NCBI GenBank assembly: GCA_900239685.1
Contig: OENT01000277.1
Location: 79,520-143,519, forward strand
Length of the DNA stretch: 64,000 nt
Direction of reading: 5' to 3'
From: Rotaria macrura
Taxonomy: Eukaryota > Rotifera > Eurotatoria > Philodinida > Philodinidae
The position numbers and the translations under genes were made by a program. The first letter of the stretch is position 1, and each line of letters begins with the position of its first letter. Of this stretch, positions 10,601 through 23,336 are shown piece after piece. Under the pieces are notes generated by a model, which saw only the letters and a list, made by a program, of their open reading frames with translations, had not been told where the DNA came from and searched no databases.

Positions 10601-13600
10601 TTTCAATTTTGGGAAGATATTTGGCTTGTTTTTAATAATGCATGGGCATATAATAAAAAAACACAAAGAGTCTACAAAGCAGGTCTCAAAGTAAGTCTAT
10701 TTAGGGTGAATAAAAAGTAAAACAGATGAAATCTTTCAATCGATGTCGTTTTTAGCTTTCTGATATGTTCATGGATTTAGTTGATCCTATTATGAAAGAA
10801 TATGGTTATTGTTGTGGACGTCAATACGTATTTTTACCATCAGCCATGTTTTGCTATGGTGTTTCTGGTATGTGCTGTACCATAGCACGTGATGGTGATT
10901 ATTTTGTTTACAATAATCCGGATTCATCGAGAAATAATCTATCCGGTGATAAATATACGTTTTGTAAGAAATGCTTTGATTCAGTTAAATCGGAATACAT
11001 ATTAGTTGGTGATGATCCAGCGCAAACATTAGTTGCATTGCCTAAAGTCGAATTTCATCAAGCTAAAAACGATCATCAAGAACAAGAACCAATGGTTGAT
11101 TGCATTGTATGTTCAAGACGTTTTCATAATATATGTGTTCTGCATCATGATCATATATGGCCAGAAGGTTATGTCTGTAAAACATGTGTTAATCAACATA
11201 ATATTAAACGAAAAGAAAATCGTTATTTAGCACATAAATTAACCATGACAGATTTAGCTAATGCTTTAGAAAAACGTGTCAATGATTTTCTTCGAAAAGA
11301 TTGTGATCCTGATACGGGCCGTGTGACTATTCGAGTTCTAGCTGCAAGTGATCGAGTATGTGAAGTTAAACCAAGATTAAAGAAGCATTTCGGTTCACAA
11401 GTACCAGACGGATATCCATATAGAACAAAAGCTATATTTGCATTTCAAGAAATCGATGGTGTAGATGTCGTTCTTTTTGGTATGCATGTACAAGAATATG
11501 ATAGTCGATGTCCAGTACCAAATACAAGGTAAGTTTTTACTTTTTTGCAGTAATAATTTTCAATAGACAAACGTACAGATATGATACAAGTATGACAACT
11601 ATATCTTGCTAGATAGTACTGCATTAGTGATTAGTTTCGTTTTAGTTTCTATATTAACGAAGCGCTTTTCGACTAACGAGAGAAATGTTTCAACTGGCAA
11701 ATTGCTGTCTGATCGAAAATTTCTACATCATATAGACTTGAATAAAACTATGAATACCTTGAAAAAAGTTCGTGACTTAGGCGTATCACTTTTGATATAC
11801 TTCATTTCTATGGGATTTTTTAAAGTGAGTCTTATAATCCCTCAAAGCAGTTTGCAGAGTAAGATTTAGAACTTGATACAGATACTGTTCTTCAGAGGAT
11901 TATGTGTTTTTTTTCCTGGACATAGCTCTTCGTCTTTGTCCGCTTTTATTGTAAGATACAATGTAAATAATTTCATACGCTTCATAGAAACTTCGATTTT
12001 AAACTTTTAAGTAACGATAAGGGATCCAGAATTTACATTGATAATTGCTATTATCAAATCATGTTTCTTTGATCACTCGCAAGTCTAAAATTACGTTTCT
12101 CATTAGTATGACTTTCATTTCGAAGTATTATCAAAAAGCAGCATCTTGTCAACAATATACGAAATAGTTTCAATTTATTCATTGTAGATTCATTTTAAAT
12201 TCATCTATCTATGTTTTATAGCATTTGAAGAGATGAACTTTTTGCTAAACTCAGATATCAGTACATAGACAATTCTATAAAAAAATTGGGGGAAGAGTTT
12301 TTTGAAAAATGTTTTTCGACATGTTCACAGAAACCGATATCGAACAAAATATCCGTGTGTACAAAGATGAACAGAAATTATAGAAAGAAAAATACTAATA
12401 AAAAATTTTTTTTATTAAAGTTTCAACGAACAACTAATAACTATAGACAATTTGTAGCAGTAAATTCGAATATAGCCCATAAATTGAGTTGATATATTCC
12501 ATGATGAGTAAACTAGACTATTTTCTATATCATGAAATTTGATTCAATCCAATGCACTGGATATGCCTGTGTAAATCCTAGATCGAAGTGAAGATGAATG
12601 TTTTTTTCAGAGAAAAAAATCTACAGAATCAAGTGCCATTCATGTTAAAAGAAATACATCTACGTGGTAGAGACTCATGTGTTCTATCTACTACATCTCA
12701 CTGAAACAAGCTTGTTGCTATTAAATTTTATTTCGTCTAAGTAATAATCTCTATCAATTCATATTGCAGATATTCTTTCTTCAACGATGGTGTATTTTCT
12801 ATGTTTTTTTTCCTTCATAGACGAGTCTACATCTCGTATCTTGATTCAGTACATTATTTTCGACCAAAACAAAAACGAACAGCACTTTATTATGAATTAC
12901 TTATTGGCTATCTTGAATACGTCAAACAATTAGGATTTGCCTATGCACATATTTGGGCATGTCCACCAAGTGAAGGTGACGATTACATATTTCATTGTCA
13001 TCCAGCCGAGCAACGTGTACCAAAACCAAAACGTTTACAAGAATGGTATAAAACCATGTTGGACATAGCTGTAAATCAACGAGTTATTGTCGACTATAAG
13101 GTTGGTTTCCCATAAATTCGATAGTGATTCTTTTTGCTTATGTTATTAATCTTTTTATTACGAAAATTTTCTAGGATATAATGAAAGATTGTAATGATAG
13201 TGGTGTAATGAAAGCGATAGATATTCCATATTTCGAAGGAGATTTTTGGTCAAGTACAATTGAAGATTTACTTAAAGAACTTGATACTGAAGAAGAAGAT
13301 AGAAGAAAATTTGAAGAACTTGAAGCCGTTAAAGCTTCTGAAGACGGTTGCTTTGATGACTCGATTGAACCTGAAGAACCAACAGAAGTAATTTTTGTTT
13401 TTTTTATTTTACAATTGATTTTATTCGAACATCTATTGATTACATTATAGATATCTGATAAACGTAAATCAGGTGGTGGAACAACACATAAAAAGAAAAA
13501 TTTCAAAAAAACAGCTGGTCAACGTCGAATAGCAAGAAAAAACATGTCCAATGGCACAGATTTAATATCGAAAATTTATGCTATGATGGAAAAACATAAA

Positions 13601-15965
13601 GAAGTAAGCTATTGAAAACTTTCTTGTTCCTTTTATTTTTTGGGATAAGAATGAATAATTTACATTCAATTTCGAATTTTTAGTCATTCTTTGTTGTCCG
13701 TCTACGCAATCCAATGTCAAATCCAGCGACACTTACCGATACAGATCCATTAATTCAATGTGATTTAATGGAATCTCGTGATGCATTTTTGAGTTTTGCT
13801 CGTGATAAACATTGTGAATTTTCATCATTACGTCGTGCAAAATATTCAACAATGGCTTCATTAATTGAATTACATTCATCAACAGCAGATAAAATTTCAT
13901 ATACATGTAATTCCTGTCGACAATTATGTGATATACGGTATCATTGTACTGTATGTGATGATTATGACTTATGCAGCAAATGTTATGCAACAGTTAAACA
14001 TGAGCATCGTATGGAACGCACGGATGATACAAGTGAAACACCAACTAGTTCAGATACACCATTAAATATTCAACAGCAAAAACAACTAACTATGCAACGT
14101 ATGTTAGATGCTATCCGTCATGCTGTACAATGTCGTAATGCAAATTGTATATTTAAAAACTGTGCACCATGCCAAAGACTACTTCAACATGCTAAAGAAT
14201 GTACTAAAACATCAAGAAATCAATGTCCGCTTTGTAATAAACTTCTATCACCCATATGGTTTCATGCGAAAACGTGCACTGATCCGAATTGTCCAGTACG
14301 TATAGAATTTCTTTTTTGGTGTCTCTATCGATTTAATTATACAATATATTGTTCATCTTATTTCATTTAGCTACCTTACTGCATAAGTTTTAAACATAAA
14401 CTTCAGCGTCAACGTGCAGCAACTATGCAAGCTGATCGACGACGCATTACAGCTATGCATCGAGCAAAAATGGCACCAGGTAATTAGGAAATACAAAATA
14501 GTAGCGAAGAAGGCATTTTTGTGACAATACATAACCAGGGATGAGAGTTCACAACATACAAAAATAGTTTTACTGCTACTCCCATGTCGTTAGCATGAAT
14601 GAGCTATTTGTCTTCTTATAGAAATTATTTATATTTGTGGAAGGAATTGAATAAAAAACGTTGTCGCCTACTTTTCAACCCGAGATATATATGTCGTCTT
14701 CTGAATTTTACTCCTATCAGAAGTTCACGAACAACTTTGAATGTCATGTCCTACGTGCTGCTCTGATTTGTAGGTCCATCCCCACTCAGTCAACAGAATG
14801 CTGAATCAACACCTGCGCAATACCATCAAACAATGGAATCAGCTTCTCCAAGTTCATCTGGTAAAATGATGCCATCAGGTGGAAAAGGTGGTAAGCCTGC
14901 ATCAATGCATGCATTAGTACGCGCTAACTTACCAACACAACAACCATCTTCACAACATCCAGCATATTATAATGGTGGTAAAGGTAATCCAGCAGCTGGT
15001 GGATATCCGATGATGATGACACATCATCAACAACCGACACAGCAGTGGATATCGTCACAACAGCCACAGCACCGATATGCAACACATGTAGCTGGTGGAG
15101 GCAAACCAATACTCTATGCACAGCAACGGATGCAGTATGGTGGAGATCCATACATGATGCGACAACAAACTCCACAAGTGCCATCATCTTCTTATCCTTA
15201 TGCATCCAACATAGGTAAATTATGATAATTAGAAATGAAAATTTCTACTCTATATTTTTAGTACCACCGGGATATTCACACAGTCAATCAATGGATCCCA
15301 GTGCACTAGCTGCAGCACGTGCTGGTAAACCAATGCTACCACAACAGCAGCAGCAGCAGCAGCAGCAACAACAACAACAAACACCACCAACACCGCCACA
15401 ACAACAGCAACAAGTACAAACTCGATATCCCCTCAATTCTTATTACTCTCATCCTTCACCAATGCCTTATCAGCAGCAATCGCCGATGCCACAGCTATCA
15501 CATCGATCACTTTCACAAGGTCCAACTCCTATGTATTCGATGCCATCAACACCAATGCCGTCAAACGGTAACGGTGGTAAACCAACTTTAATCGATTCAA
15601 TCGAAACAAAACCAGAGGAAATGATGGATGATCCATCAAAACAACAACAACAACAAATGTTTCATCCTCTTCTACAAAATCGTTCACGTGCACAAACACC
15701 CGCATTCTATCCAAATATGCAACCAGCGAATACTCCCTATTATTCTCCACAACGTCCGATGACACCAACAGCTGATTATAATATGGGATCGGCACGTGGT
15801 ATTCGACCAGCAACATCTGCTTATGGAACTCTGCCACTTCAACGAGTTCGAGCTCCACTAACTTCACAATTATCATCAACACCAAATGATCCTGCAGGGG
15901 GTATGAGTACTAATCCAATGGGACTACAATCTACCCCACCTCCGCCATCTGTCACTCCTCGTTAG
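7693..15965 (+). CDS. CREBBP/EP300: CBP/p300 histone acetyltransferase and transcriptional coactivator
   Basis: A nuclear lysine acetyltransferase and activator-binding scaffold. Thirteen exons give 1,633 residues (human CBP about 2,440): 7693-7731, 7811-8210, 8413-8532, 8591-9183, 10226-10690, 10756-11528, 12821-13100, 13175-13387, 13451-13603, 13684-14295, 14371-14479, 14774-15214 and 15262-15965. Domains in order: TAZ1 (about 78-186, [15 protein letters not shown]), KIX (about 188-270), bromodomain (about 450-560, [13 protein letters not shown]), CH2/PHD, HAT (about 690-1000, [19 protein letters not shown]), ZZ (from about 1083, [14 protein letters not shown]), TAZ2 (AVQCRNANC) and a Q/P/M-rich tail. 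Residues before TAZ1 number only about 77, with no nuclear-receptor region, and no NCBD helix bundle is visible in the tail. The exon 4 donor at 9183 is in phase but less certain. Confidence 0.95.
15342..15380 (+). repeat. CAG/CAA trinucleotide repeat encoding 13 glutamines in CBP/p300
   Basis: A mixed CAA/CAG run inside the last CBP exon encodes 13 consecutive glutamines. It is followed by TPPTPP and a second short Q run. It is part of the low-complexity C-terminal tail and is likely length-variable. Confidence 0.95.
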
Positions 15966-16640
15966 AGACAAATAAAATAAGTCTTCTTTATTTCTATTTA
16001 TTATCTTTATGTGTGTGTGTCTCTCTCTCATTCTCTATTTTTGGCCGACTGATTTTATTCTTCTCTTAAATTATCGGCGACTAAATCTTTTTTTGGTTCG
16101 TTTGTTTTTGTTTTTACACACTGATCTATTCGTACATACATATATCTCAAAACATATATCGAAAACATCTCATTCATTTGATTTTTTTGTTTTTCTTTTC
16201 GGATGTATATGTAAATAATTGTTTTTTGCTTCAATACGAATAATATGCGCATCGTTCAGCTATGTAGTTTTGTTTTTTACATTGCTAGTGTACATTCGTG
16301 TCTGTTTGCTGTGGAACAAAAACAAAGGAACTTTCTCTCTCATATTTTTTCATAACAAATATTGTTGTTGTTGCAGGCTTCGTGCATTATGTTCACTTCG
16401 CTGTTGTATTGTCTCGAGTATCATTTTCTTCTTCTTGATTTCCACAAGGAGAATGAGTCAGTTCATGTATATGTATCTCGTTTTCCTTTTTCTTTTCTAT
16501 TTGTCTGTTTTCCTTCCAGACAAAATATACTTTCTTTTTTTTCGCTTCTTTTTGTGAGCCCGAGCGCGCGCTACTGCCGTCAAAAAACTCATCTTTTCTA
16601 CTTGTACTAATAATAAAGTGAAATGATCAAATGAAAAAAA
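15966..16640 (+). other. 3' UTR of CBP/p300 with poly(A) signals
   Basis: A T-rich non-coding stretch follows the CBP stop, with a TG/TC microsatellite at about 16011-16030. AATAAA occurs at 15971-15976, immediately after the stop, and again at 16612-16617, where the T-rich stretch ends. The second is the more likely cleavage signal. Open frames here are composition artefacts. Confidence 0.6.
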
Positions 16641-18300
16641 AACAAAAACGAATGTATTGTCAGAAATGGTCTCATTGCAATCGTACTACTCGTATGGAAC
16701 GCATCGTTTACTCTCAGTAGTCATTTACATACAAGTCGATTCTCTTTCGAATAGTATAAGTTAAAGTACGAATCATCGAGCAAAAACTAAATGAGAATCA
16801 ATTTCAAGTATACTGTATTAAATTCTGTTTTGTCAGAATGCTATATGCAACTTTGTGCAAAAACTTGTTTTGACTGTTTAAAAGAATTCAATAAAATTTC
16901 AAATCTATTCTTTATTTGATAACGATCCATATGATAGAATGACGCTCTTTCTTTTGCTATGGGTTCTGAGATCGTCTTCTTTTCGAACCAATATAGCATT
17001 CGATCAGTCTGTTTTCCTCTTGCGAGTCTCACATCCAAAAATCAAATTCATCAACGCAAAAAAATGACTTTTGATTAGGACAAACTGTTTTCAATATGAC
17101 ACTAATTGAAACCAGCAGCCTAGCGTTCGTGTCGTTTCTACTAAAAACATTGGTGTTTTATAATATATTTCGTTGCATGGTTTCTATGCCTAAAATAATG
17201 GCATACAAATAAGTTCTTTCAACATAATTGCTTATGTTTCAAGATGAAAATTGTATTTCTCGTGAACGTAATATCTATAACATCATGAAGATCATAATCT
17301 TTCTCTAGATAATCATTCATAAATGTACGAATTTACATTTAAAGCTAGCCCGTTTTAATAGCAAAAAAGATTTCATAGTAAAAACCAGAGACCGAAAACG
17401 AATCGAATTGAGATTTTGAAAAAGTAGGTTGGATCGAATCGAACCCGAAGTGTCTATTCGGTTCCACTTCCGAATCACAGCACACTGAGTGTTATTTTCA
17501 AATATTTTTCGCCTTATGTGCTGTGTCGTTGCAACACCTTGCAGCAATACTACCATCGGGTCGCAGTTCATCGCTGCTAGACAAATTGTCATGCGAAGAA
17601 GTTCGAATTTCGACCTCTTGATAGTGAAAAACAATCTCTTTATTAGCTGAATCGAAAGTAACAGTGGTAGATATTTCTATTTCCCATATATTTTATCGTT
17701 ATTTAATTGCAATTTTTTTCTGTATAGATTTAATACTACTCAGCTGCCTACATGTGCGCTTGCAGTTTCTTACGGATAGAATTAATGGATGAAAGCTCAG
17801 ACTTTATTGCTTTTGAAATGCGATGTGTATACTACAAAGTTCAGATCAATTCTGTGGAACCCAAATTCAAGACAACAGCTCGCACAGTGACTAATATTTT
17901 CGAAAACTTTAGAGAAAATCATTGGGATCCTACGAAATTCAAGTCCAGCTGCAAAAACCTAAAATATCTCAGTTCCAGTTGCGAATCATGCCACAAAGTA
18001 ATCCACAGATAAAAAATCCCTGGTAATGATGCTAAAACCTTTGCAATAACCGGAAGATCTTAGCATTCTCAGAAAATTGAACGAAATGCAAGTATACAAG
18101 TGGAATAGAAGTCGAGCTTGTAAAATAGACAAGATAGTTCTTTCCCTTGATTAGAGTCTTTAGATGCACCCATGCTCAATCTCTTTTTTGTTAAGAAAAT
18201 ACTTTTTCTTGAGGAATCTGTTTTTATATTATGATTATTCTTAGAGAAATACACTTAAAAGAAAAAGGAAAAAAATACGGTACCTCAAGACAGATGAAGC
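16641..18300. other. intergenic DNA, no gene recognised
   Basis: I find no frame with recognisable protein content and no RNA gene. Two loosely similar stretches (about 17398-17425 and 18660-18690, sharing the word CGAATTGAGATTTT with changes) suggest old repeats. The short frames in this interval look like chance. Confidence 0.4.
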
Positions 18301-18600
18301 TACCCAGGTGAAACCATACGGTACGTATACGGCCGTTTACGGTCAAATACTGAGCGTATACGGCCGTAAACCTGGTCCATGATTTACGACCGTATTTTAA
18401 CGCGAATACGGCCGTATCCGATCGATATACGATACAAATACGGCGAAAGTATGGTGAGGATATGGTCGTAAATCATGGGCCTGGTTTACGGTGGAATACG
18501 GTATTAATACGGTCGTTTATGGTGTAATTACGGCGTAGAAACGGCCGTTTACGGTGAAGTTACGGTAATTTACAGTGGACCGTAACCTTCCTCCTGGGTA
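18301..18600. mobile_element. TACGGCCGTA-word MITE, copy 1
   Basis: A 296-bp non-autonomous element (18303-18598) begins CCCAGG and ends CCTGGG, with TA on each side. Its interior is almost entirely variants of TACGGCCGTA, TTTACGG and CCGTAAA in both orientations, so either strand can fold on itself. An inverted copy lies at 26708-26992; the 3'-terminal 50-60 bases of this copy match its reverse complement exactly. No coding capacity is seen. Confidence 0.85.
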
Positions 18601-19696
18601 GCTTATCAGGGATGCGCACTCACTCTATGAGCAATGATGCGATTTTCTGTTGCCTACGAGTCGAATGGAGTCGAATCGGATTGAGATTTTTCTATTCATT
18701 TAGGTCTCTCGTGAAAACAATCTCAACCAACAGAAATGTACAGTAGGAAAATCTTATTATTTATTCTCACAGTATTATCATCGTCTTGATGTACGAATGC
18801 CTTCTCCGCCTAGCGATTAAAACATGAGAGTAGTCTTCTAACGAATCCACGATATCTAACTATGTTCGACTTACCATATACATTACACTAATGTCTACAT
18901 TTATGTGATACTAAATATAAAAAGAGATAGCACAATTCGGATTTAATTGTGCATTAAGTGTCTGTTCCATGTGATAGAAACCGGAAGGGAATTGGTGGCT
19001 TACCGCTAAAAGTGATCTGTTATTGATGACATAGGATCTGTTTATGGATTCTACTATGCAGCAAAGTACAGCCTTTTACAAATCTTGAAATTAAAATCCA
19101 GTTAAATTTTAATTCAATAGAAATGAAACAAAAACAAGACATTGAAGCCTTTTCTTTGAATATGTCTCGTCGTTGATTATATTTAACTTAGTGTGTACGT
19201 ATATTCACAATATTAGTAGAGAAAAGCTGTTGCATCAACGATTTATAATCAGCGGTACATAGTCAATTTGATAGTTGCACTATTTTCATTATGATTGCTA
19301 GTCTCAAATCTGATGCTTGAGAGATGGTATACAAAAGGCAAGTCTTTTCAATCTTTTAAAGTACAGATAAGCGTAACGATTATCTCTCGAATATCAAAAA
19401 TCAAAAAGTTTGTCTGTGCTGCTGAAATTGTAAGAGGAAAAACCATAGTCCTTTATCTACAGTGTATTTCTATTAGGGATCTGCAAGATGGTCACGGTCA
19501 CGGATGACTACGATAAGAGAGCTAGTAGCAATAAAACAAGTCAGAGATCGATGCATGTATTTCATATTGAATCTAATAAAATTTAAAAACCAATGACAGA
19601 AAAGTTGTAAGATCCATCACTGTAAATACATAACAAATTTACTATTATGCTAATATTATTTTCCTGTTTCAATTTCATTGTGATCACTTTCACATT
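18601..19696. other. intergenic DNA, nothing recognised
   Basis: Unique-looking AT-rich DNA between two small elements. No gene, RNA gene or clear repeat was recognised. Confidence 0.4.
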
Positions 19697-20260
19697 TACC
19701 CAGGTGAATGAATCCAATACCGAATCCGATCGGATCCTACGATCCGATGAAATCTTATGGGAATCCGGGTTGTGGAAACAGTAACGGATCCGACGGAAGA
19801 AACCTATTTTCTTACCCAGGTCGAAAACTCTGACTCAAGATCTTATGAACAACATACAAGATCTTGGAATATGGGGGAAATCTGACAAGAATCTGAATGT
19901 CTGATCTGATGCAAGATCTCAGAGACTACGATTTTCATACGATTTTTCGTCTGACCTTACAAGATCATACAAGATCAGATGCAGAATCTTATCAGATCTT
20001 AACATCTGGTTGTTTTCCCTGGGTATTTGAGTACGAATTAGCATTTAATCCCAACAGTAGAGGCCTGTCTGATCACACGATGAAATCCAATCGGATTCTG
20101 ATAGTGGGATTCGATAAAATCGAACACTAGGGATCCGAATCAGGAATCGCAACCAGGAATCCGATAGGATTTCGTCGGATAAGAGAAACTCCGATAGAAA
20201 CATGATCGGATGCCTGTCGGATCCGATCGGATCCAATGGTCGGAATGATTCTTCTGGGTA
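19697..20260. mobile_element. GATCCGATCGGATC-word MITE (host of a nested insertion)
   Basis: The outer element runs 19699-20258 between CCCAGG and CTGGG ends with TA flanks at 19697-19698 and 20259-20260. Both arms are built from GGATCCGA, TCGGATCC and AATCCGAT words. A second element with the same type of ends interrupts it at 19815-20023. Without the insertion the element would be about 350 bp. No protein is encoded. Confidence 0.8.
19813..20025. mobile_element. AAGATCTTA-word MITE nested in the GATCCGATC element
   Basis: A 209-bp element (19815-20023) starts CCCAGGT and ends CCCTGGG, flanked by TA at 19813-19814 and 20024-20025. Its interior is dominated by AAGATCTTA, ACAAGATC and CAGATC words, unlike the flanking GATCCGATCGGATC arms. 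The change of word at both boundaries and the paired TA show it was inserted later. Confidence 0.8.
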
Positions 20261-22680
20261 TATTGATTTATTTCACTAACATTGATTTTGAACGAAGTCT
20301 AAACTTCATTTCCACTAAGTTATTTTTTGTAAAAGTAGGGGCTGGTATGATTGTTCTAATGAACTGCACTGACACCACACTACCCGAAGATGTAATTATG
20401 TTAGCTAGATTTTGTCAGTGTAAATTACTGTAGCCATCTAAGCATAGCTAAACTGTTAGATATTTTCAGATATTGCTCACTACTGTACATACATAGGAAT
20501 ACAAAATAATAAGGAAAGAAAGAAAAAGTTATTTCTCAGAGTGTAGCTCTCGTCGTTTTTCCATAGTCGAAATCGAGAAGAGAAACCTAAAGATTGGATA
20601 GATAATAGTTTAATACGTAGTTTGTTTGTATTTCAGGAATACAAGGGCTATTTAAAAAGTCGATATACTTACAAATAATGATTGATAATAACAAAAACGA
20701 TTTTGTTGATCGATTGATAGTACTCATTCGAATCTATGTTGGTTATAGCCAGAGCGACTTTGATAATTGGAAGTCTCGTTTGCCACATACTTATTTATTA
20801 GTGAATGAAGATTGAAATGAACTATTTTTTTATTACTAATGACTTAGCGAGAAAAACTTCAAGCCGTTAAACATCAAATGTGTAGGTTTACAGAGAAATT
20901 TCTTAAAGTTGAACTCGTTCGAAACTAATGACCATTGCTTATAACATCAAAAAAACCTGACTGCGTGTGTAGAAGTTTTGGTTTATTTTGTCTACGAATA
21001 TAAATTTCTTTTGCCTCCTTCAATCGAAAATACTGATTAGTAGTTAGTTTTCTATCTTAGGAATACTAATTTAAATGAACAATTTATCTGTTGACTTTAC
21101 TCATTGTTCGCTGAGCACATGATTGGTATTTTAAAGTATAATTTGTGAAAACTACTATAGAGTGAGTATCATTCAATAATTAAACGAAGTGTACAGAATA
21201 AGTGGAATGCAGTGATGTTAAAAACTTTGAGAACTCGCAAATTTCTCTCACACAGTATATAAATCAGTTCATGTGGTACGTTTTTAATACTATCACAATA
21301 CTATCCTTCCGGTTGAAATCTAACGGTATCAGAAAAATTCTGTCATATATCACATAGTTGTCTACGACAACTTTGTATTCGCACCACTCTTGCGAATAGG
21401 TTGAATGCCAATGGTAGCCATTCTCCAAAGTACACGCTTCAGTTGTGAGTCATGTTGAATTTTTTTTGTCAGAAAATAAATGAAAATATTTTCCTAGACT
21501 ACTGTCTTCTTGCCATGGCATAAATGTACCTTAACCGACTCTTTGAGTTGTTAAAGATCACGTTGAGTGGGGGACCGTATGGGTGTGAACACCGAAGGTT
21601 TAGAGATTACCTCACACCCAGAGTCTCGAATAGCCCGAGAAGAAAAGTAATTTCGAGCATATATTCAAGGAATCTATCATGTAGAAATATTATATTAAAG
21701 CAGATCTTTTGTATAGAAAAGGCTGCATTTCTTATTGTGACTTGAAAACAGTTTTTCTTATGAAAAGACAGGCAATGAGGAAGGAACATAAATTCGTCCT
21801 CATATCTCCGAAAGTTCTTGATTTACAGTATAAAGAAAACGATTATCACCGACAACTGTGCTCTTTCCTTCTTTTTCAATAAGTAAATTATTCAGGTAAG
21901 ATGTAGGGAAGAAATCAATTTTACAAAAGACATTTGTATAGCTTCACCTTAAACAAAATTATGAGAGAACTAGTCACCGTTTAAAAGTTTACCGAGTGAT
22001 TTACGAAATAGATCTTACTCTTATAATCCCTTTGAAGTATACAGGTTAGTAGTTTTCGATCTGCCAGGTTTTGAACACTGCTGAACATTATATGTGAGAT
22101 TTTTAAAATAGAATCGTGTCAAAGAACTTAGGGATGTGGGTCCTTACTTTATAGTCTAACACCAACATATGTATATTCTCACTCACAACTACACATATAC
22201 CCTCGAGCACATTACACATTTACTGAGAAATCTTATCAGATCAATCGCTATATGCTTAGAACCTTTTTGATAAGTCCTCTTAAACCTGAAAAAACAAATC
22301 TTGATAGCTGCTATATAGTGGTGCTATCAACTTTTCTATGGTGATTACTTCAAAAAGTTAGAATCAACCATTATTGGTCTCATAGCTCCTCAATTTATGA
22401 AGGTCAAAGCAATGACTTTTCAAGAACAGATTTCTTCCATTTCAATTCCTAAGTTTCTTAGTGTACATCATCATACATAATAACATTATTATGCAGACTG
22501 TCTTTTTAATTTTATGAATAATGAAAATATAGGGTAACTGGAAATCAATTCTTACTCTTTACTCCTTGAATACTCATCATTCAATCGAGGTTTAAGCGAG
22601 TTGTGGTGAGAAGCGTTACGTGTTTATAATCGTGATGTAACCAGGGGTGGCCCAGGTAGGACTTAGCCTCATCACCGAGA
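20261..22680. other. intergenic DNA, no gene recognised
   Basis: About 2.4 kb of AT-rich DNA without a convincing gene. A short hairpin is visible at about 21570-21622 (GGGTGTGA ... TCACACCC). It does not fold as a tRNA by eye. Confidence 0.4.
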
Positions 22681-22681
22681 G

Positions 22682-23010
22682 CCCAGGTCGTTCGTTCCGG
22701 AGACCGGATCCGGCCTGAACCCGCAGGAAACGGGATATTTTCCGGCTTCTTCCTGCCGGTTCCGGTGTGTTTCCGGCCGGAAAAACCAGCGGAACATGGA
22801 AGCAGTATTCCGGCCGGAATTATCCGTACCCGGAACGTGGATATTCGGGAGGCTACCGGAAACCGGAAATTTCAAGGAAATACCTCGGATCAGCCAGGAA
22901 CCTACCGGAACTATGACAAGTTCCGCCAAGATCCAACCGGAAAATACAATAATCCGGTAAAGAAGCATCGGAAAAGAGTCGGAATCCACCCTATTCCGAC
23001 CAAATTATTT
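22682..23010. mobile_element. CCGGAA-word element
   Basis: A sharply GC-richer patch in AT-rich DNA starts at CCCAGG (22682) and is filled with CCGGAA, TTCCGG and CCGGCCGG variants on both strands. The right end is unclear, near CCGACCAAA at about 23007. Overlapping open frames on both strands (22672-22989 and 22765-23061) come from the lack of A/T-rich stop codons in this composition and should not be taken as genes. Confidence 0.6.
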
Positions 23011-23061
23011 CTGCTTTGGAAATCAGGCCTCCGCTTGAAAAACAATTACATCGAATATTAA

Positions 23062-23336
23062 ATTCTCATTTATATCATTCGTTGATATCCAAACCATCAT
23101 TTTACAAAAAAAGACCTTTAAAGGTCGTTTTTTGGGATTTTTTTTCTAAATCCTTCATTTTAAGGATTTTTTCAGATTTCTTTCGTGGAATCGGTAGAGA
23201 ATCAAATTCTAAGGCTTTCCAGCGAAAAAAATTCTCATTTATATCATTCGTTGATATCCAAATCATCATTTTACGAAAAAGGACTTTTAAAGGTCCTTTT
23301 TGGGATTTTTTTTCTAATTCCTTTAATTTAAGGACG
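23062..23336 (+). repeat. imperfect tandem duplication, 169-bp period, with internal hairpins
   Basis: ATTCTCATTTATATCATTCG begins at 23062 and again at 23231. Each copy continues through a hairpin built on GACCTTTAAAGGTC (first copy) or GGACTTTTAAAGGTCC (second copy) and a T-rich tract. Differences between the copies are scattered substitutions and small length changes. Confidence 0.75.

Noticed and set aside
14924..15885. Long minus-strand frames within the CBP last exons
   Set aside because: They are antisense shadows of the Q/P-rich CBP tail, which is open on both strands because of its composition.
17317..18012. Frames of 105 and 86 codons
   Set aside because: No recognisable motif, no supporting splice signals and no neighbours in phase; treated as chance.
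18301..18600. Dense inverted words considered as a CRISPR-like or satellite array
   Set aside because: There are no equal repeats with unique spacers, the host is an animal, and a dispersed inverted copy with the same ends exists.
21560..21630. Hairpin with GGGTGTGA/TCACACCC stem considered as a tRNA
   Set aside because: No acceptor stem, T-loop GTTCRA or anticodon arm could be placed in a cloverleaf.
22672..23061. Overlapping open frames of 105 and 98 codons on opposite strands
   Set aside because: They lie in the GC-rich CCGGAA block, where stop codons are rare on both strands, and the peptides are repeats of the underlying word.
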